This document shows, in pieces, positions 1 through 8,890 of a DNA stretch of 40,702 nt. Source of the DNA: Fibrobacter intestinalis. GTDB lineage: Bacteria > Fibrobacterota > Fibrobacteria > Fibrobacterales > Fibrobacteraceae. The notes under the pieces were generated by a model. That model did no database searches. It was not told the origin of the DNA and worked only from the letters and a program-made list of their open reading frames with translations. The translations under genes were made by a program, and so were the position numbers. Position 1 is the first letter of the stretch; each line of letters opens with the position of its first letter. The stretch spans positions 1-40,702 of the forward strand of contig NZ_FUWU01000027.1 of assembly GCF_900167415.1 (NCBI RefSeq), in the 5' to 3' direction.

Positions 1-1
1 T

Positions 2-520
2 CATATTTTAGAAATCCTTGCAATATTTTCACAGGGTAGAAATCAGTTTTTCCCAATAGTTATGCGGGCTGGACGAGATTTTAAGGGAGGACTATACTAT
101 GTGTCCGTCCTTTATCCTAATACTATCCTTAATCCAGGAGAAAAAACTGTTTACGGCAACGGGGCAAAGTTTGAAATTTATCATACGGATTATTCTCAAA
201 CTTTTGATGTTGCGGATGACCCCTCGTACCATGGAATTACCGGATATGAACAGGTTAAGACCGACTCGGTCGTAATTCTAGATTTGTCAGGCAATTTGCT
301 TTGGGGGCATGCCCCAAGTCCGATATTTGATGTTGATTATCCTATTGCTGAGAATACAGGAGAATATATTTATCGTGATGGAGAAATAATTTATGTGAAT
401 GTATCTTCTAGGGACTCCTATGTTTTACAGGTTGTAAATGCAGCAGGATTACCTATGGCGACCTTGTTCAACGGAACTTGGAATGAAGGGGAGCATGCTG
501 TAAATATAATCCAATTTTAG
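2..520 (+). CDS. C-terminal part of a secreted carbohydrate-active protein (CBM3-like module plus sorting-type tail)
   Basis: The frame is open to the left edge of the window, so this is the 3' end of a longer gene and the ATG at 62 is probably internal. Residues from about position 44 on resemble a cellulose-binding beta-sandwich of the CBM3 type: a Tyr-rich strand, then LNPGEK, then an aromatic/Asp stretch ending DDPSYHGI, where CBM3 modules have a conserved DYSY-like motif. The last 45 residues (IYVNVSSRDSYVLQVV, then GTWNEGEHAVNI) look like the short beta-rich sorting tails of secreted Fibrobacter and Bacteroidota proteins. A role in binding plant cell-wall polysaccharide at the cell surface is inferred. 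The catalytic domain, if any, lies outside the window. Confidence 0.6.
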   Translation, partial: HILEILAIFSQGRNQFFPIVMRAGRDFKGGLYYVSVLYPNTILNPGEKTVYGNGAKFEIYHTDYSQTFDVADDPSYHGITGYEQVKTDSVVILDLSGNLLWGHAPSPIFDVDYPIAENTGEYIYRDGEIIYVNVSSRDSYVLQVVNAAGLPMATLFNGTWNEGEHAVNIIQF

Positions 521-601
521 TCTTTCGGCAGGATGCTATCTCATTCTTCGTCAAGGGACTCGTATTTTAACATGGCAACTATTAAAATAGAGGTAATCAA
601 A

Positions 602-1285
602 ATGAAGGTAAAACAAACTCTTTTATCAATCTCTCTTGCAGTTTTTCTAGCATCGTGTTCCGACGATAGCAACAGTTGGAGCGCGAAGGATGTTTGTCCC
701 GAAGATGGCGTGAATGCCTACGGCATGGCGAATCGCGGAACGTTCATAGATGAACGTGATGGACAAGAATATAGATACACGACCATAGGTGATCAGGTGT
801 GGATGGCTCAGAACTTGAACTATGTTGCAGAATATAGTGCTTGCTATGACAACAATGAATTAAATTGTGACCTTTGGGGCCGTCTTTATTCGTTGTTGGA
901 AGATGGCCGGACATCCGGTCCGATGAATTATGCAATGGTTGATTCTATTTGCCCGACTGGATGGCATGTTCCGAGTGAACAAGAATGGACTAGAATGATT
1001 GCCGCTATAGGGAAATATAATGACAAAGAAACTGCCAAAAGATTAAAAAGTACGGAACTTTGGACTCACGAATATAGTGGCGGTAACGGAATTGATGAAT
1101 GTGGTTTTCGGACTTTACCTGGGGGTGTACAGCAACCCAGTGGAAGTATACATATGTATCAAAATGCCCTATTTTTGACATCAACAATGCGAACATCAGG
1201 ATTGGCGTATGCGATATTTATTGGAACGGATGTTGACGAGGTTTCCTCGTCGCATAAAAATTCAATTCGCTGTATAAAAGACTAA
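602..1285 (+). CDS. FISUMP-domain lipoprotein
   Basis: 227 residues. The start at 602 is preferred over the upstream ATG at 533 because it gives a lipoprotein signal peptide (MKVKQTLLSISLAVFLASC, lipobox before the Cys) and has GAGGT about 8 bases upstream. The mature protein carries the hallmarks of the Fibrobacter succinogenes major paralogous (FISUMP) domain: DGQEYRYTTIGDQVWMAQNL, LWGRLYSLLE, CPTGWHVPSEQEW and the terminal SIRCIKD. The function of the domain is not established; these proteins are thought to sit on the outer membrane or cell surface. It is the best taxonomic marker in the window. The gene is followed after 14 bases by a LolA-like gene in the same direction. Confidence 0.88.
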   Translation: MKVKQTLLSISLAVFLASCSDDSNSWSAKDVCPEDGVNAYGMANRGTFIDERDGQEYRYTTIGDQVWMAQNLNYVAEYSACYDNNELNCDLWGRLYSLLEDGRTSGPMNYAMVDSICPTGWHVPSEQEWTRMIAAIGKYNDKETAKRLKSTELWTHEYSGGNGIDECGFRTLPGGVQQPSGSIHMYQNALFLTSTMRTSGLAYAIFIGTDVDEVSSSHKNSIRCIKD

Positions 1286-1299
1286 AAATCGAGTTGAAA

Positions 1300-1935
1300 A
1301 TGTATAAGATCATCATATTTACGCTTGTTCTTGCAATTTCTTCATTCGCGCTTACCCTTGACCAAGTAAGAAACGACCTGAAAAAAAGTTCCTTTGCCAA
1401 GGATTCCATTGAAATGGAAATTCGAACAACCGTGAATGTAATGGGAACCTCTCAAAGCGTCTCCATTTACATTGTACAAAAAGGCTCTTCCAAAATTTAC
1501 ACGGAGATTAACGCCTCTTTCATGAACCAGCGAAGTATTGTGAATGGTTCTAAAATAAAAGTGATTGATCTCAAGACCAACAAGTCTCAGGTTCTTCCCT
1601 ATAACGGCGAGGCCCTTGAAGCGATGAGCTACGCTCAGTTTAATCCGCTTGATGCGGGCGAATGGGGAACTCCGAAATTTGTCAGTGAAAATCTTTACTC
1701 AATAAAAGGCGGCAAGGGTTCTCTTTTCTACAACTCTAAAAAGAAACGCATTGAAAAATATGCGTCTGAAGAAGACGGCAAATCCATGCTGACTACATTT
1801 GAATATGATGTTGAAAATAACCTTAGCAGGATGATCATTGACGTTGATGCCGATGGCGTCAAAACAAGTGTTGTCACGAAAATAATAAGAATGAGAAGTT
1901 CTAAGGATTTTCCTGATGTATTGTTTGAATTTTAA
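1300..1935 (+). CDS. LolA-like periplasmic/outer-membrane protein
   Basis: 211 residues with a Sec signal peptide (MYKIIIFTLVLAISSFALT). ATG 1300 is chosen, with GAG at 1291-1293 as a weak ribosome site; an in-frame TTG at 1294 is the alternative. The mature part is a beta-rich chain with repeated strands (SIEMEIRTTVNVMG, KIYTEINASF, KSMLTTFEYDVEN) like the half-barrel LolA/LolB or outer-membrane lipoprotein-sorting fold. Family members bind the acyl chains of lipoproteins or act as general lipid carriers. The match rests on fold-like pattern rather than a diagnostic motif. It is probably co-transcribed with the FISUMP lipoprotein 14 bases upstream. Confidence 0.6.
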   Translation: MYKIIIFTLVLAISSFALTLDQVRNDLKKSSFAKDSIEMEIRTTVNVMGTSQSVSIYIVQKGSSKIYTEINASFMNQRSIVNGSKIKVIDLKTNKSQVLPYNGEALEAMSYAQFNPLDAGEWGTPKFVSENLYSIKGGKGSLFYNSKKKRIEKYASEEDGKSMLTTFEYDVENNLSRMIIDVDADGVKTSVVTKIIRMRSSKDFPDVLFEF

Positions 1936-2098
1936 CGACGTATAGGATTATTGATTGCCACACCAGTTGGAAATCTGAAATTTCAACTAAAAATGGAATC
2001 CATTCTGCAAAAATCTTCCATTCTCCGTTTCTTTCTCCAAGAAAAGCTTTGCCTTTGCCCAAGCATTAACCTATTTTCTGAATGTAAGGAGATTCATT

Positions 2099-4456
2099 AT
2101 GGAAAATTTGCCCTCTAAAGAACAGATTATCGCCGTCGTGCGCGATGAACCGATGATAGGCAGCCAACTACGCAGAGCGATGGGCATTACCAAGCACAAA
2201 AAATTGGCATTCAAACAGCTCCTCGCCGAAATGGTCAGCGAAGGTTCGCTCGCCCGAACAAGCAGCAAAGAATACACGCCGGGAACAGGAATCCCGAAAG
2301 ACAAGAACGAAGCGGAAGAATTTGAAAGCCAAAGACCCGCAGCCGCCAGCCGACGAAAAGCCTCCAAAGCCGAAGAAATCCGAGTTCGCCGCGGCGTTTT
2401 AAGCCCCGACGGAAAAGACTGGTGGCAAGTCACGGAATTAGAAACCGGAAAAATCTACGAAATGGCGCACCGCAGCAAAGCGCCCGGAAAAGACGGAGAA
2501 ACGATTGCGTTTACACTCTATCCGCACCCGAAATTAAAACATTCGATGCTCGCCAAAGTCGATCGTTCCGCTTCCGAAAGCGAACTTTCCTGGAAAGATG
2601 TCACCGCCCAATTTATGAAGGACGCTTCGCTTCCGTCCAAATTTTCCGATTCCATCATGGACTTCGTGAACAAGCAGAAAGAACCGACCGAAGCGGATTT
2701 AAAAAATGGGCGACTCGATTTGCGGAACCTGTACATCCTCTGCATCGACCCGGACGGTGCCATGGACCACGACGATGCCATTTCCGTGGAAAAAAGAGCT
2801 GATGGCGGATTCCATCTGGGCGTGCACATTGCGGATGTCAGCCATTATGTTCCCGAAGGCAGCGAGCTCGACGACGAAGCGATTACGCGCAGCTTTACGC
2901 AATATTTGCCGTGGACAGCCGTGCCCATGCTTCCCGATCGCCTTTCCAGCGACCTCTGCTCTTTGCATCAGGGCGTGGATCGTCTGGCATTCAGCTGCCT
3001 GATAGAACTCGACAAAGACGCCAACGTACAATCTTTTGAATTCAAAAAGAGCCTGGTGAACATTACGGCAGGCATCACTTACGGCGAAGCGGTGAAACGT
3101 CTAGAAGCCGGAGACGAACACGTCAAAGCTCTTCAGGAAGTCGCCGATCTTTTGCGAGCAAACCGGCAAGCCTCTGGAATTTTGGAACTGGGCAGCACCG
3201 AACTTGGCTGTAAATTCGACGAGAACGGCGAACCCGAAAAAATCGTTCCGAGAGAGGGCAACGAATCCGACCATTGGATTGAAGAATGTATGCTGATTGC
3301 AAACCGTTGTTGCGCACAGGAATTGCAACGCCGCCATTTGCAAGGAGTCTATCGGATTCACGAAGCACCCGATACCAAAGACATTATGGAGCTGTATTAC
3401 CAGCTGCCGGACTTGTTCAAAGACAGCCCGATTTCTTTGCGGGAACTCGGCAAGCCCCGGCGTGGGGACACCAACCTGAATCCGGACGTATTTAAACTAT
3501 ACCAGCATCTGGTCGAACGCGCCAAAGGTGACGAAGAACTGACCGTGCGCATTCTTCGCAGTATGCAAAAAGCCCATTACGACAGCAACTGCTTTGGACA
3601 CTTCGCTCTTAACTGGCAAGACTATGCGCACTTCACCAGCCCGATTCGCCGTTACGCCGATCTCTGGTGCCACCGTGAATTGTCCCGGAAGTCCCCCGCA
3701 GAAACCGACGCGAAGCGCGCTTGGGACGTGGTCGCCGTCTGCTCCGAAATTTCGGCAAACGAAGTCAAAAATCAAAAGACAGAAAGAATGTCCCTCAAAG
3801 TCTGCGCGACATGGCTCCTTCGCAAACACTTGGGCGAAGACTTCGACGCGACCGTGACAGGCATTCAGGAATGGGGCGTTTACGTTGGCGTCGATGACCC
3901 GCGCGCCGAAGGCCTTGTGCGATTCCGCGACATCGCCGGTTCCGACTATTACGTTTTCAACCCGGACAAAGGAATCGTCTATGGCAAACGCAGCGGCAAA
4001 ACTTTTGCCCGTGGAGACAAAGTCAAAGTTCGACTGCTTCGGGCCAATCCTGTCCGCGGCGAAGCGGATTTTGCCATCCTTGAAAAAATTTCGGACGGTC
4101 GCCTCTCCAAAATTCCCACAAAAGACCGCGCAGAAGCTGCCGAAGAATTGGGACTGGTTTCGCAGCCCGACGAAAACGAACTCGAAAGCATCCGTCCCCG
4201 AGAACGCAAAAAAATCCGTGAAGCCTACGGCAAAGATCGGAAAGCGAACAAACGCAAATCCGACCGCGCGCCGAGTTCCCGAAATTCGGAAAAAGGCTCT
4301 CGGAAATCCCGAAATAAAAACAGCGGGTTCGACGAACGGGAAAACGCTTTTTCGGAGCGCAAAAATTCGCGGCGGAAAAAATTCACCCGAAAGAAAAATT
4401 CTACTTTCGGAAACTCCCGCCGGGATTCCGGAAAAATCCACATGAAGAAACGCTAA
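2099..4456 (+). CDS. rnr: Ribonuclease R (RNB family 3'-5' exoribonuclease)
   Basis: 785 residues with AAGGAG about 7 bases before the ATG. Order of domains: an N-terminal winged-helix region (about 1-70), a cold-shock-type OB domain, the RNB catalytic domain and a C-terminal S1 domain (about 590-680, ATVTGIQEWGVYVGV). The Mg2+-binding aspartates of the RNB active site are visible in DPDGAMDHDDA, with D217, D219, D223, D225 and D226. Other RNB signatures are HIADVSHYV and FTSPIRRYADL. The last 90 or so residues form a very basic Arg/Lys/Ser-rich tail, longer than in many homologues and probably RNA-binding. RNase R degrades structured RNA and takes part in RNA quality control. The RgpF-like gene follows after only 3 bases. 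Confidence 0.95.
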   Translation: MENLPSKEQIIAVVRDEPMIGSQLRRAMGITKHKKLAFKQLLAEMVSEGSLARTSSKEYTPGTGIPKDKNEAEEFESQRPAAASRRKASKAEEIRVRRGVLSPDGKDWWQVTELETGKIYEMAHRSKAPGKDGETIAFTLYPHPKLKHSMLAKVDRSASESELSWKDVTAQFMKDASLPSKFSDSIMDFVNKQKEPTEADLKNGRLDLRNLYILCIDPDGAMDHDDAISVEKRADGGFHLGVHIADVSHYVPEGSELDDEAITRSFTQYLPWTAVPMLPDRLSSDLCSLHQGVDRLAFSCLIELDKDANVQSFEFKKSLVNITAGITYGEAVKRLEAGDEHVKALQEVADLLRANRQASGILELGSTELGCKFDENGEPEKIVPREGNESDHWIEECMLIANRCCAQELQRRHLQGVYRIHEAPDTKDIMELYYQLPDLFKDSPISLRELGKPRRGDTNLNPDVFKLYQHLVERAKGDEELTVRILRSMQKAHYDSNCFGHFALNWQDYAHFTSPIRRYADLWCHRELSRKSPAETDAKRAWDVVAVCSEISANEVKNQKTERMSLKVCATWLLRKHLGEDFDATVTGIQEWGVYVGVDDPRAEGLVRFRDIAGSDYYVFNPDKGIVYGKRSGKTFARGDKVKVRLLRANPVRGEADFAILEKISDGRLSKIPTKDRAEAAEELGLVSQPDENELESIRPRERKKIREAYGKDRKANKRKSDRAPSSRNSEKGSRKSRNKNSGFDERENAFSERKNSRRKKFTRKKNSTFGNSRRDSGKIHMKKR

Positions 4457-4459
4457 TCC

Positions 4460-5362
4460 ATGCCCCAGCCCTCCCCTTTGCGCAAAATCCTGTACGCCTC
4501 CTACCAAACAGGCGAATCCCTTCCGGGATATATCCGCTACGCGCTAGAAGGACTTTGCCAAACGGGATTTTCCGTGGCGTATCTGACCAATTCCCGCGAC
4601 TTGGATGCTTCGGCGCACGCCTTCTTCAAATCGCATCAAATCGAATTGTTCTTTACAGAAAACCGCGGCTATGATTTTGGAATGTGGCGGCGCTACATCG
4701 CTTACACGGCCAAATTCCGCAGGGAAGAATGGGAACGCCTGGTTCTCATCAACGATTCCATTGTCTATTTTCAAAACCGCTTTGTACAGATATTCCACGC
4801 TGCCGAAAAAAATGCCGCCGACATCGTTTCCCTCACAGAAAACGACGAAATGGCTCCCCATTTGCAATCGTTTTTCCTGTATTTAAAAGCTTCGGCAATC
4901 GGCGCTTTTTGCGAACGCCTACTGAACGAACCCGACAGCGAAAGCTTTTACGAAGCAGTCGCCCAAAAAGAAGTGGGATTCAGCGTGGCCATGCGAAAGC
5001 TGGGATTTTCCTTGGAAGCGTTAATCCACACGGAACGTCCCGTGCTATTTTCTTACCCGGAGCTCATCGCCGACAAGCGCGGCTTTGTCAAACGGAAACT
5101 TCTGCAAAAAAGATGGACACGCGGCGAAGCCTATTTCTTTTGGGATGGCAACGCCGAAACCGCCCTCTTGACGGATTATGAAAAGTGGATTCGAGAAAAA
5201 GGTTCTCCCGACAGCGATTTTGACCTCCGCTGGCTCAATGAATCCAAACATCCGCTTCGCCAAAAAATAGCGGACAAATTTCGATTCGCCTATTACAAAT
5301 TCCGTTGGCGGCTCCATTGCCTAAAACGAAAACGGCAGGAGCGTCAAAACGCCAGACTTTAA
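4460..5362 (+). CDS. Rhamnan synthesis protein F (RgpF)-like glycosyltransferase
   Basis: 300 residues. The signatures ENRGYDFGMWRRYI and LVLINDSIVYF match the RgpF family, which acts in the assembly of rhamnose-containing cell-wall or O-antigen polysaccharides. The protein consists essentially of this domain plus a very basic C-terminus (about the last 30 residues), which may bind the membrane surface. It begins 3 bases after the RNase R stop, so the two are probably co-transcribed, but no functional link is obvious. Its stop codon overlaps the convergent stop of the minus-strand gene at 5359. Confidence 0.75.
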   Translation: MPQPSPLRKILYASYQTGESLPGYIRYALEGLCQTGFSVAYLTNSRDLDASAHAFFKSHQIELFFTENRGYDFGMWRRYIAYTAKFRREEWERLVLINDSIVYFQNRFVQIFHAAEKNAADIVSLTENDEMAPHLQSFFLYLKASAIGAFCERLLNEPDSESFYEAVAQKEVGFSVAMRKLGFSLEALIHTERPVLFSYPELIADKRGFVKRKLLQKRWTRGEAYFFWDGNAETALLTDYEKWIREKGSPDSDFDLRWLNESKHPLRQKIADKFRFAYYKFRWRLHCLKRKRQERQNARL

Positions 5363-6417
5363 CTGATGCGGATTTTTTCTGCGTCGGCTTTCACCTTGAC
5401 GCGAACGGTAAGGCAATCGGCAAGATGCATTTCCGTTAAAAAGGCTTTTAAGATTTCATATTCGCCAGCCGCTTCCAAGACCGCAAAATCTCTTTCAAAG
5501 ATGCGGAACATTTTTTCGGCTTCGGCGACGCGCTCTTCAGAAACAGCAAACAGTTCAACCATATTGATGGCGTACAGCTTTTTAAAAAGGAATGCTGGCA
5601 GAACGAAAAGCGTCCGGAACCAATCCGAAACGGTCTGCGATTTTTGGGGCTTGGCATTTTGCTGCGCCACCACATTGATATAAGTCCGAATTTCCTTTCC
5701 CATAGCGTGAATTTGCAACGGGCGAAATCTCTTCGACTTGTAAATTTTCGCATCGGCTATCATATCCAACGAACCGCGTACAAAAAAATCAAAAAAATCG
5801 GAATAGAGCGAGTAGCCGATGGAATTTAAAACTTCCTGCTGGGATTCGGGAACTATCTGCTTCAGCTCTTCCCGAAATTTGCCCACAGCCCGGGAAAAAT
5901 TTTCTTCGGTAGAACAAATTTCATATTCTTTCCCGCAAAGAATCGCTTGATGCCGCATTTCAAAACGAACAAGTTCCCGCAATCTTTTATACGCATCCCC
6001 ATTTTCTTCGGGTTCGGGAAATTTTTCCCCGAATTTCTTTTCTGCGTCATCGATCATTTGATCTATTGAAGAATCATAATCCGTCGATGCACAAATTTTT
6101 TGCGAAGAGGCGAATAAAAATTTCAACAGACGATTGTAGCATTCTTCGGAATGCGTATCGGTATGCTTAAAATGCAGCAAACCGTCCAATGCGGAATCAA
6201 AGGAATTTTCAAAATCGCCCTTTTCGGCAAAAGTCTCCGCCGCTTGGCAACTCGCCTCTAAATCCCATTCTTTTTCGGCACACTCAAAGTTTTCCATCAT
6301 CCTCTTCGCCATTTTAAAACGCCGATTCCATACCGGCGAATGTTCCGAAAATATAGGATAATTTTTGAGCGGAATCGGTTTTGAAGCCGATTCCCAAAGC
6401 GTTCCGTTTCCAAGCAA
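5359..6417 (-). CDS. Conserved-looking hypothetical protein, mostly helical
   Basis: Up to 352 residues, no family recognised. The chain is charged and helical throughout, with no signal peptide or obvious membrane segment, so it is probably cytoplasmic. The start is uncertain: TTG 6417 gives the longest product, but ATG codons at residues 36 and 40-41 (MAKRMMENFE) are alternatives and none has a convincing ribosome site. The frame upstream of TTG is open and is the same frame as the GH9 gene: only the GH9 stop TAA at 6439-6441 and seven codons separate them. It may therefore be translated by coupling or readthrough from GH9, or be an in-frame remnant of a longer protein. Confidence 0.5.
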   Translation of the reverse strand: MLGNGTLWESASKPIPLKNYPIFSEHSPVWNRRFKMAKRMMENFECAEKEWDLEASCQAAETFAEKGDFENSFDSALDGLLHFKHTDTHSEECYNRLLKFLFASSQKICASTDYDSSIDQMIDDAEKKFGEKFPEPEENGDAYKRLRELVRFEMRHQAILCGKEYEICSTEENFSRAVGKFREELKQIVPESQQEVLNSIGYSLYSDFFDFFVRGSLDMIADAKIYKSKRFRPLQIHAMGKEIRTYINVVAQQNAKPQKSQTVSDWFRTLFVLPAFLFKKLYAINMVELFAVSEERVAEAEKMFRIFERDFAVLEAAGEYEILKAFLTEMHLADCLTVRVKVKADAEKIRIS

Positions 6418-6438
6418 AAGCGCGATTTCATCCGCGGA

Positions 6439-8554
6439 TTACGGAATGCGCATCCCTTTCAAATCAAAACGCTTGCCATTCTTTTCCACAAAGACTTTTT
6501 CTCCGTTAAAGTAGAGACGAACAGGCTGCTTGTTTACTTTTGAATTCGCCAAAACGGTCTTCAGCGCGGTGCTTCCTTCGGCAAAATCCGGCTTATGCCC
6601 GCTATTCAAAGCTTCGATAGCGCCAGCCAAATAAGCAAAGGGCGCATTCCAATTGATGGCCACTTCATTCGAAGCATAGCTGCAGCGGTTATCTACATAA
6701 GACGTCGCCGGAAATCCCGTCCGATAATCGGAACATTCCCAACTTTCCGACCCGATATCTTCGCCACCCGGCTGAGGGCCGCCCACCAGCATTCCCGGCA
6801 CAGGGGCCGCAATTTTATCGGCGGTGCTCGGACGGTGATGCGGATACTTCGGCGATACGGTTCCAAATCCCGTCAAGAACGACAGATTCAAAGGATTCTT
6901 GCCCAACAGATAATCCAAAACCTTTCGAGCCGCATCGTAATATTTCTTCTCGCCCGTCAAATAGTAAGCATACAAAAGCCAGACGCCCTGATTTGCCGCC
7001 ACCGCATTGGAACCCCACACAAAATCCCGCTCGTCCATGACAACGCCAAAACCGGAATTCGCCCTATCCACAAAGGCATCGCTTTTTTCCAAAAGGACTT
7101 GCCTTGCCGAAAGCGCCGTATTCCCCATTTCCGCTTCATGAGTCGCCGCGCCATAAATCGCAAGTCCAGACACGTCGCCCCAATTCGGCACGTTGCCTTC
7201 ATTTACATTTTGCTTGTAAGAAGCGTCACCCGTCGAAATAAAAATCTCCGTTCCGGCAAAAAGTTTTTCATCATCAAAATTGCCGTCACCATATTCCCCC
7301 GTCGAAACGTCCGAAGGATTATGGAAAGCGGCATCCGAATTTTGCACTCCCCAAGCATACGCCTTTTTTGCCGCCTCCAGACATTGAACAACAAAAGCCT
7401 CATCCAATTTTTTATAAACCCGATAAGCCGCCGCCATCACTCCCGCAAAATCAAAAGATGCCGCAGTTCCCTTTCCAATCACATAAAGGGCCGACTTGTC
7501 GCTGCTGGGCATCACATCGCCAGGAAAACTTAAAGAAGTCAATTTATAAAAGTTTTTCATCATCAAAATTGCCGTCACCATATTCCCCCGTCGAAACGTC
7601 CGAAGGATTATGGAAAGCGGCATCCGAATTTTGCACTCCCCAAGCATACGCCTTTTTTGCCGCCTCCAGACATTGAACAACAAAAGCCTCATCCAATTTT
7701 TTATAAACCCGATAAGCCGCCGCCATCACTCCCGCAAAATCAAAAGATGCCGCAGTTCCCTTTCCAATCACATAAAGGGCCGACTTGTCGCTGCTGGGCA
7801 TCACATCGCCAGGAAAACTTAAAGAAGTCAATTTATGATAGACTCCGCCGTCCGCCGCCTGCATCGAAAGCATCCAATCCAAATTGTATTTGATTTCGGC
7901 GAGCAAATCGGGCAAAGCGCCATCCGCCGGAATGTTCCATTTCAACGTGCCAAAATAAGTCGGAAAATGTTCATACAAAGAAAGCAGCGTGTAGGTCGTA
8001 ATGCCGGAATTCACAATGTAGCGACCGTAATCGCCCGCATCATACCAGCCTTTCAAAGATTGGATGGTTCCGGACTCCCCTGTAGAACTGTGTAAAGAAA
8101 TGCTGCCCGTCGTATGCCCCGCAGACCGCTTCCACTGCCCCGCATAAGTTTCTTCCAAAGCCATAGACGCCCGCTGATAATAATACCACTTGAGCGAAGC
8201 TTTCAAAACTTCTTCAAAAGTATCATCGACTATTTTCAAATCGCTACGAACAATCTGGCCGCCAATTTGAATGGAATACGTTCCCGGCTGTTTCAATTCC
8301 GAAAAATCCACCCGCTGCACATTTTGCCCACTCGGCGCCCAATAAGAAACTTCCGAAGGCACAGCACTCAACACCACCTGTCCTGACGCATCCAGAATTT
8401 TCACTGTGCCAGAAGCATCTGCAATAGTGAACTCCTTAGCATCGTTGGAACGGTAACCGATTTGATTAATAAAAGCGGTCGCTCCAAAAGCCGAAGAAAC
8501 CGCAAGCAGAGAAGCTACCGAAATCGGCGCACAACGTTTAACAGAAAAAATCAT
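6439..8554 (-). pseudogene. GH9 endoglucanase, disrupted by an internal 289-bp tandem duplication
   Basis: The gene starts at ATG 8554 with AAAGGAGG upstream and a Sec signal peptide. The 5' half (7544-8554) encodes an N-terminal Ig-like CelD_N domain (AFINQIGYRSNDAKEF onward) and the first half of the (alpha/alpha)6 catalytic barrel with GWYDAGDYGRYIVNSG, which holds the conserved GH9 catalytic-base aspartates. The 3' half (6439-7545) holds PHHRPSTAD and SNEVAINWNAP, the GH9 His- and Glu-containing active-site signatures. The two halves are in different frames because 289 bp, which is not a multiple of three, is repeated exactly. Removing one copy joins DDEKL to FAGTEIF and restores one continuous secreted cellulase of about 600 residues. 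As read, translation stops shortly after DDEKLL and the acid/base region is lost. Confidence 0.88.
7259..7836. repeat. Perfect 289-bp tandem direct duplication inside the GH9 gene
   Basis: Copy A is 7259-7547 and copy B is 7548-7836. They are contiguous and I saw no mismatch when reading them base by base. The junction reads AATTTAT followed by AAAAGTTTTT, where the outer right edge reads AATTTATGATAGAC. The only homology at the boundaries is a short run of A, so the duplication looks recent or arose by slippage. It could also be an assembly error. Confidence 0.95.
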
Positions 8555-8890
8555 AACAGCCTCCTTTTGAGGGGAACGTTTTTAAAATAATCCCACATCC
8601 CCGTATGGAATCCAAGCGAAGCCCAAATTTGTTTACGAACGTGTCCAGCATAACAGATTCCCCTTGTGGCAAGAATCAAAAATCGATTCAAAGCCGGAAT
8701 CGTTCCCAAAAAGGCAGCGGCGAATTTCAGAAAGTTCCTTCCATTCTAAATTTTAGATATATTACTTTCAGGCGATTTTAAAAACAACTTTGAAAAAATC
8801 GAAAGAGACCAAGCGATGCTTCGACAAGCTCTGCGACCGATTTTTTGAAAATGAATTTTTAGAAGCGGCCTTTAACATGATGGAGTTTTT
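8555..8890. other. Divergent intergenic region between GH9 and glucokinase
   Basis: 336 bases without a gene. It must hold the promoters of both divergent genes. A TATATTA element at about 8757-8763 suits a -10 box toward glucokinase, but no clear -35 is visible. At 8818-8841 there is a fragment related to the dispersed CTTCGACAAGCTC-type repeats seen near 18.3 and 26.2 kb. Confidence 0.4.

Noticed and set aside
3497-4507. 336-residue minus-strand ORF opposite RNase R
   Set aside because: Shadow of the rnr frame in GC-rich DNA; composition is Phe/Arg-biased and no motif is visible.
6595-7533. 312-residue plus-strand ORF opposite GH9
   Set aside because: Antisense to conserved GH9 motifs; Arg/Ile-rich shadow sequence.
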